Position numbers and translations under genes: made by a program
In this document: positions 1 to 4,842 of the stretch, in pieces
Layout: each line of letters opens with the position of its first letter
Position numbering within the stretch: position 1 is the stretch's first letter
The notes under the pieces: generated by a model
The model's database searches: none
The model's input: the letters and a program-made list of their open reading frames with translations, nothing else
Told to the model about the DNA's origin: nothing
Assembly: GCA_045644025.1 (NCBI GenBank)
Contig: JAZRGE010000044.1
Span: 1-6,818 of the forward strand
Source of the DNA: JAZRGE01 sp045644025
GTDB lineage: Bacteria; Bacillota; Clostridia; Oscillospirales; Acutalibacteraceae
Direction of reading: 5' to 3'
DNA length: 6,818 bases

Positions 1-73
1 GAAATTATTTCATATTTAACATAATTTTACCCGTTTTTATTGCAAAGTTCGGCACATAATGTAAAAATTGCCG
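1..73. other. Upstream non-coding stretch without a recognisable gene
   Basis: This AT-rich stretch before the promoter shows no convincing coding frame on either strand, no clear terminator hairpin and no RNA gene that I recognise. It contains a 12-mer at 50-61 that matches 11 of 12 bases of a segment inside the leader inverted repeat (162-173), and a short CGGCA/TGCCG pair (50-54 and 69-73) just before the -35 box. Either could belong to an operator, but that is a guess. Confidence 0.5.
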
Positions 74-102
74 TTGCATTTCCCGATGCGGTCTGCTATA
101 AT
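74..102 (+). promoter_or_regulatory. Sigma-A-type promoter of the hydrogenase operon
   Basis: A perfect -10 box TATAAT (97-102) is preceded by TG at 94-95, giving an extended -10. Exactly 17 bases upstream is TTGCAT (74-79), a weak -35 box (3 of 6 consensus bases). Transcription would start around 108-110, leaving a leader of about 92 bases before the first gene. It is the only good promoter seen in the window and reads into an unbroken series of + strand genes, so it probably drives the whole operon. The call rests on motif match and spacing only. Confidence 0.75.
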
Positions 103-160
103 ACATAGTGGTTTGTAGCGTGTTATTCTGCCTGCAGACTGTAAAACGATAGGAAATAGT

Positions 161-177
161 GCGGCATATAATGCCGC
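161..177 (+). repeat. Perfect inverted repeat in the 5' leader
   Basis: GCGGCAT (161-167) and ATGCCGC (171-177) are exact reverse complements separated by ATA, so the RNA can form a 7-bp hairpin with a 3-nt loop. It lies in the predicted leader, 8 bases before the ribosome binding site of the first gene, and is not followed by a T tract, so it is not an intrinsic terminator. It may be an operator palindrome for a repressor or a leader hairpin affecting mRNA stability or translation; the sequence does not decide. Confidence 0.6.
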
Positions 178-185
178 TGAAAATC

Positions 186-193
186 TAAGGAGG
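186..193 (+). promoter_or_regulatory. Strong ribosome binding site of hndA
   Basis: TAAGGAGG (186-193) is a full match to the anti-Shine-Dalgarno complement, 8 bases before the ATG at 202. It fixes the start of the first gene and suggests efficient translation. Confidence 0.85.
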
Positions 194-201
194 CAAACTT
201 C

Positions 202-696
202 ATGCAAAAGAGTATCAGTAAAATCCCCTTTTCCGGCACAAAAGAGCAGGCCGATAAGCTGGCCCAGGTAATCGCCGCCTATAAGGACGATAAGGGCGCA
301 GTTATGCCCGTGCTTCAGGAAGCTCAGGAAATCTATGGCTATCTTCCCCTGGAAGTTCAGCAGATGATCGCTGAGGGCCTGGAAGTTCCGCTGGAAGAGG
401 TATATGGTGTGTCCACATTCTATTCCCAGTTTGCTCTTTCTCCCAAGGGTAAGTACAACATCTCCGTTTGCCTTGGCACAGCTTGTTATGTTAAGGGCGC
501 AGGAGATCTGCTGGAAGAGCTGGAAAGGCAGCTTGGCATTAAGGCTGAGGAATGCACTCTCGATGGCAAGTTCTCTCTCACAGCCTGCCGTTGCATCGGT
601 GCTTGCGGTCTTGCCCCTGTTCTCACTGTAAACGATGATGTTTACGGCCGTCTTGTTAAGAAAGATATCAAGGGCATTCTTGAAAAATACAACTAA
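202..696 (+). CDS. hndA: NuoE-like [2Fe-2S] subunit of NAD(P)-linked [FeFe] hydrogenase (HndA/HydC)
   Basis: This 164-residue protein is the small diaphorase-side subunit that carries one [2Fe-2S] cluster next to the flavoprotein subunit in soluble multimeric hydrogenases; it acts in the cytoplasm. Residues 1-85 are the helical NuoE N-terminus, including the typical IYGYLPLEVQ and VYGVSTFYSQF stretches. Residues 86-164 are the thioredoxin-like domain with cluster ligands C90 and C95 (CLGTAC) and C131 and C135 (CIGAC); C129 is an extra cysteine. Length fits the family. The ATG at 202 is chosen for its strong ribosome binding site and family-like N-terminus. It is the first gene after the promoter and is separated from hndB and hndC by six sensor or signalling genes. 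A complex I NuoE is the alternative, made unlikely by the HydS neighbour and by the ferredoxin extension on HndC. Confidence 0.93.
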   Translation: MQKSISKIPFSGTKEQADKLAQVIAAYKDDKGAVMPVLQEAQEIYGYLPLEVQQMIAEGLEVPLEEVYGVSTFYSQFALSPKGKYNISVCLGTACYVKGAGDLLEELERQLGIKAEECTLDGKFSLTACRCIGACGLAPVLTVNDDVYGRLVKKDIKGILEKYN

Positions 697-726
697 GTTG
701 GCAATACCTTCAAATCTAAATTGAAT

Positions 727-733
727 GGGTGAT
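727..733 (+). promoter_or_regulatory. Ribosome binding site deciding the start of the first DRTGG gene
   Basis: GGGTGAT (727-733) pairs with the GGTGAT part of the Shine-Dalgarno complement and lies 4 bases before the ATG at 738. An in-frame GTG at 729 falls inside this site, so the ATG is the better start. Confidence 0.6.
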
Positions 734-737
734 TTAT

Positions 738-1094
738 ATGACAATTAAAACTATTAAAGAACTGCTTAATGCCGAAGTTGTTTGCGGCGAAGAAATGCTG
801 GATAGAGAAGTTCACTCTGCCTGCGGCAGCGATATGATGAGCGATGTGCTGGCCTACGTTAAGGATCAGTCCGTGCTGCTCACAGGTCTTGTGAATCCCC
901 AGGTGGTACGCACCTGCGAAATGATGGATATGCGTTGCATTGTTTTTGTGCGCTCCAAGAAAGCCACCGAAGAAATTATTGAGCTTGCCAAGGAAAGCGG
1001 CATTGCCCTTCTTGCTACCACCAAGCGTATGTACGAAGCCTGCGGTATCCTTTATGCCAACGGTCTTCGTCCGAAGGAAGAGCAGCATGTCTGA
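738..1094 (+). CDS. DRTGG-type small domain protein (first copy)
   Basis: This 118-residue protein looks like a stand-alone DRTGG-type domain. That domain is otherwise found in clostridial phosphotransacetylases and next to CBS domains, with a presumed ligand-binding or regulatory role; homologues beside hydrogenases are often labelled serine kinase, though no kinase motif is visible here. Residues 22-60 carry the family pattern DREV, then ACGSDMMSDVL, then a hydrophobic LLTGLVNP strand; residues 65-102 give the alternating strand and helix expected of the fold. It is a diverged paralogue of the protein at 2827-3153: both share an (E/D)RE(V/I) start, a GSD or TGD followed by a serine helix, and a C-terminal (K)xxYxxC. 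There is no signal peptide or membrane segment. Its end overlaps the next gene by 8 bases, suggesting coupled translation. Function is unknown; a nucleotide or redox ligand sensor is an inference. Confidence 0.75.
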   Translation: MTIKTIKELLNAEVVCGEEMLDREVHSACGSDMMSDVLAYVKDQSVLLTGLVNPQVVRTCEMMDMRCIVFVRSKKATEEIIELAKESGIALLATTKRMYEACGILYANGLRPKEEQHV

Positions 1095-1509
1095 TGAGCT
1101 TCGCTTCCACTATGATATAGACGGTGAGAACTTCACTTCTGCAGGAGAAGCCTCCATGCATGTGAAGAAAAAGCTCCGTCAGCTGGGCTTCGGCCCCGAG
1201 GTGATCCGAAGAGTCTCCATTGCTATGTATGAAGGCGAGATTAACACTGTTATTCACGCCGGCGGCGGCACCGCTGATGTCACCATCTATCCCCAGATGA
1301 TAGAAGTCGTTCTGGAGGATGATGGCCCCGGTATTGCCGATATAAACCTGGCTATGAGAGAAGGCTATTCCACCGCTAAGGATAATATCCGTTCTATGGG
1401 CTTCGGCGCAGGTATGGGTCTGCCCAATATGAATCGGTATTCCGATTCCATGCATATCGAATCGGAGGTAGGGAAAGGCACCAAGATCACCATGCAATTT
1501 GAAGTTTAA
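1087..1509 (+). CDS. Small GHKL ATP-binding protein, RsbW/SpoIIAB-like
   Basis: This 140-residue protein is a single histidine-kinase-fold ATPase domain of the kind found in anti-sigma serine kinases. The N box has E49 and N53 (with H57), the G1 box is DDGPGI at 78-83, the G2 box is GAGMGLPN at 107-114, and the last box is GKGTKI at 129-134, so ATP binding is likely intact. There is no dimerisation and histidine phosphotransfer domain, so it is not a complete two-component kinase. In known partner switching such proteins phosphorylate an anti-anti-sigma factor or bind a sigma factor; neither partner is visible here. The ATG at 1087 is preceded by AAGGAAG (1074-1080) and overlaps the end of the preceding gene; the open frame upstream to 940 does not look like this family. 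Gene order suggests it works with the HydS-like protein, which follows after 10 bases. Confidence 0.85.
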   Translation: MSDELRFHYDIDGENFTSAGEASMHVKKKLRQLGFGPEVIRRVSIAMYEGEINTVIHAGGGTADVTIYPQMIEVVLEDDGPGIADINLAMREGYSTAKDNIRSMGFGAGMGLPNMNRYSDSMHIESEVGKGTKITMQFEV

Positions 1510-1515
1510 GGTGAT
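1507..1515 (+). promoter_or_regulatory. Ribosome binding site of hydS, overlapping the previous stop codon
   Basis: TAAGGTGAT (1507-1515) matches the anti-Shine-Dalgarno complement with an internal gap and lies 4 bases before GTG at 1520. Its first three bases are the stop codon of the preceding ATPase gene, so termination and re-initiation are probably coupled. This site argues for the GTG start over a TTG at 1499. Confidence 0.65.
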
Positions 1516-1519
1516 AAGC

Positions 1520-2812
1520 GTGGGTGAATACAAGCATTCCGTTTCCCTTGATGTTGAGAAATGCAAAGGTTGCACCAATTGCCTTAAGAGATGCCCCACC
1601 GAGGCTATCCGTATCCGCGATGGCCACGCGCAGATATCGTCTTTAAGGTGTATCGATTGCGGCGAATGCATAAAGGTATGTCCCTACAAGGCCAAAAAGG
1701 CCATATATGATAAGATCTCCTCTATGGAGAGATATAAATGGAAGATTGCACTTCCCGCGCCGTCTCTGTATGGCCAGTTCGATAATCTGGAAGATATCGA
1801 CTACGTGCTGCAGGGATTGCTGGACTACGGCTTCGATGAAGTCTATGAAGTGTCCCGCACAGCCGAGCTGGTCTCGGGCTACACCCGCCGCTATCTTAAG
1901 CGCCCGGGAATTAAAAAGCCCGTAATATCTTCTGCTTGCCCCGTGGTGGTAAGGCTTATCAGCCTTCGCTATGCCTTCCTTTGCGAGAATGTAATGCCTA
2001 TCCTGCCTCCTATGGAAATAGCAGCAATGCTTGCAAAGGCCCAGGCTTTGGCCACTCACCCCGAATTAAAGCCCGAAGATATCGGCACCTGCTTCATCTC
2101 TCCTTGCCCTGCCAAGGTTTCTTATGTTAAAAACGGCTTTGATGGCAAGAAGAGCCACGTGGATTGCGTTCTTTCTATCAACGATGTCTATTTCGGCCTT
2201 ATCGGCGCTATGAAGCATATCACTGCGCCGCCGCCTGTTTCTAAAACAGGTATGATCGGCGTGGGCTGGGCATCCACGGGCGGTGAAGCCACCGCTATAT
2301 TCAACGATAAATATCTGGCAGCCGATGGTATTGAAAATGTTATCCGTGTTTTGGATGAGATTGATAACGGCGCGCTGCCCGATCTGGAATTCATTGAGCT
2401 CAATGCCTGCACCGGCGGCTGCGTTGGCGGGGTTATGACTATCGAAAACCCCTACATAGCAAAGGCCCGATTGCAGACTTTGAAGCGCTATCTGCCTGTT
2501 TCACAGAACTGGGAGCACAAGCTGAATGAAAGCGAGACTTTTATCCCCGAGGATTTCCTTTGGGATGATGAGCTGCAGTACAGCCCCGTTTCCAAGCTGG
2601 ACGGCGATAGAAAAACAGCTATGCGCAAAATGGCCGAGATCGAAAAGATCCGCAAGATGCTTCCTTGCATGGATTGCGGAGCTTGCGGTTGCCCCTCTTG
2701 CGCCACCCTTGCGGAAGATATCGTGAAGGGCAAGGCTAGGCTGGAAGATTGCGTTGTGCTGCTTAAAGAAAAATATCTCGCCGATTCGGAAGAAGATGAA
2801 GACGATGATTAA
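1520..2812 (+). CDS. hydS: HydS-like putative sensory [FeFe]-hydrogenase-family protein (ferredoxin, H-cluster and Fe4 domains)
   Basis: This 430-residue cytoplasmic protein has three parts. Residues 7-58 hold two [4Fe-4S] sites: C15, C18, C21, C25 and C44, C47, C50, C54. Residues about 75-325 are an H-cluster domain with the four ligands in place: C140 (SSACP), C196 (SPCPAK), C297 and C301 (ACTGGC). Residues 381-413 are an Fe4-type site: C386, C389, C394, C411. The proton-relay cysteine of catalytic enzymes (C299 in Clostridium pasteurianum CpI) is A139 here, and the methionines equivalent to M353 and M497 are S194 and N295, while the lysine equivalent to K358 is kept (K199). This fits the sensory type, as known for Thermotoga maritima HydS, rather than a fast catalyst. 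Unlike many sensory relatives it ends without a PAS or kinase domain, in an acidic tail (DSEEDEDDD). The GTG start at 1520 gives the usual short N-terminus before HSVSLD. Output is probably through the flanking ATPase and DRTGG proteins (inference). Confidence 0.88.
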   Translation: MGEYKHSVSLDVEKCKGCTNCLKRCPTEAIRIRDGHAQISSLRCIDCGECIKVCPYKAKKAIYDKISSMERYKWKIALPAPSLYGQFDNLEDIDYVLQGLLDYGFDEVYEVSRTAELVSGYTRRYLKRPGIKKPVISSACPVVVRLISLRYAFLCENVMPILPPMEIAAMLAKAQALATHPELKPEDIGTCFISPCPAKVSYVKNGFDGKKSHVDCVLSINDVYFGLIGAMKHITAPPPVSKTGMIGVGWASTGGEATAIFNDKYLAADGIENVIRVLDEIDNGALPDLEFIELNACTGGCVGGVMTIENPYIAKARLQTLKRYLPVSQNWEHKLNESETFIPEDFLWDDELQYSPVSKLDGDRKTAMRKMAEIEKIRKMLPCMDCGACGCPSCATLAEDIVKGKARLEDCVVLLKEKYLADSEEDEDDD

Positions 2813-2826
2813 GTGAGGGATCGGAA

Positions 2827-3153
2827 ATGACAGTTAGCGAGCTTATAGAAAAGGAAAATCTGGAAGCACTTTCTGTTGCCGAGCCCGAAAGAGAGATCAC
2901 AGGTGCCTACACCGGAGATCTTCTCAGCTGGGTGATGGGCCGCGCCCAAAGCGGCGATGCCTGGATCACTATTATGACAAATATCAACACTGTTGCGGTT
3001 GCCGCCCTTTCCGATGTGGCCTGCGTGATTCTCGCAGAAAACTGCGAGATAGAGCCCGATGTTGTGGCCACGGCCGAAGCCAAGGGCATCAACCTGCTTC
3101 GCAGCGGCAAAACAGCCTATCAGCTTTGCGCCGCATTAAGTGAACTGATATGA
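2827..3153 (+). CDS. DRTGG-type small domain protein (second copy)
   Basis: This 108-residue protein is a second stand-alone DRTGG-type domain. Residues 21-40 (EREITGAYTG, then DLLSWVMGRA) are the most typical stretch for hydrogenase-linked members, followed by strand and helix repeats to residue 105. It is closer to the textbook pattern than the copy at 738-1094, with which it aligns along its length. It has no catalytic motif, membrane segment or signal peptide. GAGGGA (2815-2820) lies 6 bases before the ATG, and the gene ends in an ATGA overlap with the phosphoesterase gene, so translation is probably coupled. A regulatory role, perhaps binding a nucleotide and pairing with the HydS-like protein encoded just upstream, is inference from context. 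Confidence 0.8.
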   Translation: MTVSELIEKENLEALSVAEPEREITGAYTGDLLSWVMGRAQSGDAWITIMTNINTVAVAALSDVACVILAENCEIEPDVVATAEAKGINLLRSGKTAYQLCAALSELI

Positions 3154-3890
3154 ATAAATACTACTACGACCTGCATATCCACTCCTGTCTTTCTCCTTGC
3201 GGAGACAACGATATGACCCCCAACAACATTGCCGGTATGGCGGCGCTGCAGGGGCTCAATATCGTGGCGCTCACGGATCACAACACCTGCAAGAATTGCC
3301 CGGCTTTTTTTGAAGCCTGCAAGAAGCAAGGAATAGTGCCCGTGCCCGGAATGGAGCTTACCACCAGCGAAGATATCCATATGATATGCCTTTTCGATAG
3401 CCTTGAGAAAGCAATGGATTTCGCAGAGGAAGTGGAAAAGCATCGCATACTTATCCCCAACAGAGCCGATATCTTTGGCGATCAGCTTATTATGGATGGG
3501 GAAGATAATGTGATAGGCAGGGAAGAAAATATGCTGCCCAACGGCACCGACCTTTCGGTGGGAGATGCCGTGAAGCTGGCAGAGAGCTTCGGCGGAGTTT
3601 GCTATCCTGCCCATATCGATCGCCGTTCCAACGGTATCGTTTCGGTGCTGGGCGCTTTCCCCGAAAGCCCGAATTTCAGCTGTGCCGAATATCACTTCGG
3701 CAATATGCGAAATGAATATGAAGAACGTTTTCCCGTTCTTAAATCAAAATCTTCTGTTGTTTGCTCCGATGCCCATTATCTTTGGGATATAAACGAAGCC
3801 GAGAACAGTGTGATGATAGATGACGAGCCCTATAGCAGTGCTTTGGTGCGCCAAAGGCTTATCCAAGGATTAAAGGAGGGTTCACTATGA
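3150..3890 (+). CDS. PHP-domain metal-dependent phosphoesterase
   Basis: This 246-residue protein has the metal-binding signature of the PHP family: H9 and H11 (DLHIHS), D43 and H44 (TDHN), E69 (PGME), H77, H155 (PAH), and D207 with H209 (SDAH). All the usual ligands are present, so a di- or trinuclear metal site and phosphoester hydrolysis are likely; the substrate is unknown. It is cytoplasmic, with no signal peptide or membrane segment. Cysteines cluster beside the metal motifs: C13 and C17 directly after HIHS, and C47, C50 and C57 after TDHN. This is unusual for a plain phosphoesterase and could give redox or iron-sulfur sensitivity (inference). The gene overlaps both neighbours by ATGA junctions and has only a weak ribosome binding site, which suggests dependence on translation of the DRTGG gene. 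Its place in the hydrogenase operon suggests turnover of a signalling or protein-linked phosphate. Confidence 0.88.
   Translation: MNKYYYDLHIHSCLSPCGDNDMTPNNIAGMAALQGLNIVALTDHNTCKNCPAFFEACKKQGIVPVPGMELTTSEDIHMICLFDSLEKAMDFAEEVEKHRILIPNRADIFGDQLIMDGEDNVIGREENMLPNGTDLSVGDAVKLAESFGGVCYPAHIDRRSNGIVSVLGAFPESPNFSCAEYHFGNMRNEYEERFPVLKSKSSVVCSDAHYLWDINEAENSVMIDDEPYSSALVRQRLIQGLKEGSL
3872..3880 (+). promoter_or_regulatory. Strong ribosome binding site of the second ATPase gene
   Basis: AAAGGAGGG (3872-3880) lies inside the end of the phosphoesterase gene, 6 bases before ATG at 3887 and 9 bases before a second in-frame ATG at 3890. Both starts are usable; the first gives the ATGA overlap. Confidence 0.7.
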
Positions 3891-4438
3891 TGAAGGAGCT
3901 TTCCCTTAATATTCTGGATATTGTGCAGAACAGCATTAAGGCCAAGGCAAAAAACATAGGTATATCTATTGAAGAAAGCGATGATTGGCTCACCTTTTCG
4001 GTTTCAGACGATGGTTGCGGTATGAACGCCGAGCAGGTGCAAAGATTAGTTGATCCATTCTTCACCTCCCGCACCACCCGCAAGGTGGGGTTGGGAATTC
4101 CCTTCTTGAAGATGGCCGCCGAGCTCACGGGTGGCAGCGTTAAGGTGGTATCCAAGCCCGAAAGTGAGGGCGAGGGCCATGGCACTGTCGTCACAGCGCG
4201 CTTCTTCAAAAAAAGCATAGATTGTATGCCGCTGGGAGATATAGCGGAAACAATCTGTGTGATCATCCAAGGTTGTCCCGATGTGGATATTGATTTCACC
4301 CACATCGTAAACAATAATCAAATTGTTCTCTCAACAGCCCAACTGAGAGAGATTCTGGGTGCCGATATTCCGCTGAACAGCTTTGAAGTGCTGGAGTGGA
4401 TAAGGCAGCATCTGGAAGAACAATACAAAAAAATATAG
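3887..4438 (+). CDS. GHKL (histidine-kinase-like) ATPase without phosphoacceptor domain
   Basis: This 183-residue protein begins directly with the ATPase fold. The N box has D11 and N15 (LDIVQNS), the G1 box is DDGCGM at 41-46, the F-box-like FFTSRTTRKVGLG at 58-70 leads into GLGI (68-71), and GHGT is at 97-100. Residues 110-183 form an extra C-terminal part with no domain that I recognise. No histidine dimerisation domain, PAS domain or membrane segment is present, so it needs a partner for input and for any phosphotransfer. A GHKL ATPase of this kind recurs beside clostridial hydrogenase genes. It could be a serine kinase, a stripped sensor kinase or an ATP-driven accessory factor. It differs from the ATPase at 1087-1509 in length and motif detail (D rather than E in the N box), so the two are not simple duplicates. 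It lies 20 bases before hndB and follows the phosphoesterase by an ATGA overlap. Confidence 0.83.
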   Translation: MMKELSLNILDIVQNSIKAKAKNIGISIEESDDWLTFSVSDDGCGMNAEQVQRLVDPFFTSRTTRKVGLGIPFLKMAAELTGGSVKVVSKPESEGEGHGTVVTARFFKKSIDCMPLGDIAETICVIIQGCPDVDIDFTHIVNNNQIVLSTAQLREILGADIPLNSFEVLEWIRQHLEEQYKKI

Positions 4439-4458
4439 TGTAAAGGAATGGTAGGGGT

Positions 4459-4827
4459 ATGAAAACATTACAAGAACTCGCCGAAATCAGAGACCGTATG
4501 AGAAACAAGGTTGCCATCCGTGAGGGCGGCGCCGAGATCCGTGTGGTTGTAGGTATGGCTACCTGCGGTATTGCCGCAGGCGCAAGACCTGTGCTTAGCG
4601 CTTTTGTTGAAGGCGTGAGCGAAAGCGGCCTTAACGACAAGATCTCTGTTACACAGACAGGCTGTATCGGAATCTGCCAGTACGAACCTGTTGTTGAAGT
4701 CTTTGAAGGCGATAAAAAGGTCACCTATGTTAAGATGACTGCCGAAATGGCCAAGCGCGTTGTTGAGGAGCACCTCAAGGGCGGTAAGGTTGTTGAGGAA
4801 TATACAATCGGAAACTACAATAAATAA
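4459..4827 (+). CDS. hndB: Thioredoxin-like ferredoxin subunit of the hydrogenase (HndB-like)
   Basis: This 122-residue protein matches HndB, the small ferredoxin-like subunit of four-gene hydrogenases. After an N-terminal helix (1-22) comes a thioredoxin-like domain with C36 (TCGIAAGAR) and C69 and C73 (TGCIGIC), then a helix ending in EEHLKGGKVVEEY. The canonical [2Fe-2S] set in this fold is C-x4-C plus C-x3-C; here the position five after C36 is G41, so only three of four cysteines are present. From memory this pattern is usual for HndB, so it is probably not a defect, but the ligand set is unclear. AAAGGA (4442-4447) serves as ribosome binding site; a closer GGGG run abuts the start. It is encoded directly before hndC, whose N-terminal domain has the same fold with all four cysteines. 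Confidence 0.87.
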   Translation: MKTLQELAEIRDRMRNKVAIREGGAEIRVVVGMATCGIAAGARPVLSAFVEGVSESGLNDKISVTQTGCIGICQYEPVVEVFEGDKKVTYVKMTAEMAKRVVEEHLKGGKVVEEYTIGNYNK

Positions 4828-4842
4828 CGGGGGAAATAGACT

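Noticed and set aside
138..154. Possible CcpA (cre) site around TGTAAAACG in the leader
   Set aside because: It has one base too many between the TGNAA and CG parts, and the second half does not match the consensus.
167..172. Second TATAAT in the leader as another promoter
   Set aside because: There is no -35-like sequence at 16-18 bases upstream, and the hexamer is simply the centre of the inverted repeat at 161-177.
37..744. A 235-codon open frame on the - strand across hndA and the promoter region
   Set aside because: It runs opposite a clear NuoE-like gene and through its promoter and leader, with no recognisable domain; other antisense frames (for example 3120-3695 and 1015-1671) fail for the same reason.
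940..1086. A longer version of the first ATPase gene starting at 940
   Set aside because: The added 49 residues overlap most of the end of the DRTGG gene in another frame, are rich in Pro, Arg and Lys, and do not resemble the family. ATG at 1087 has its own ribosome binding site and gives the usual length.
1499..1519. TTG start at 1499 for hydS
   Set aside because: The extra seven residues are read through the ribosome binding site TAAGGTGAT, and the family normally starts a few residues before HSV(S/T)LD, which fits GTG at 1520.
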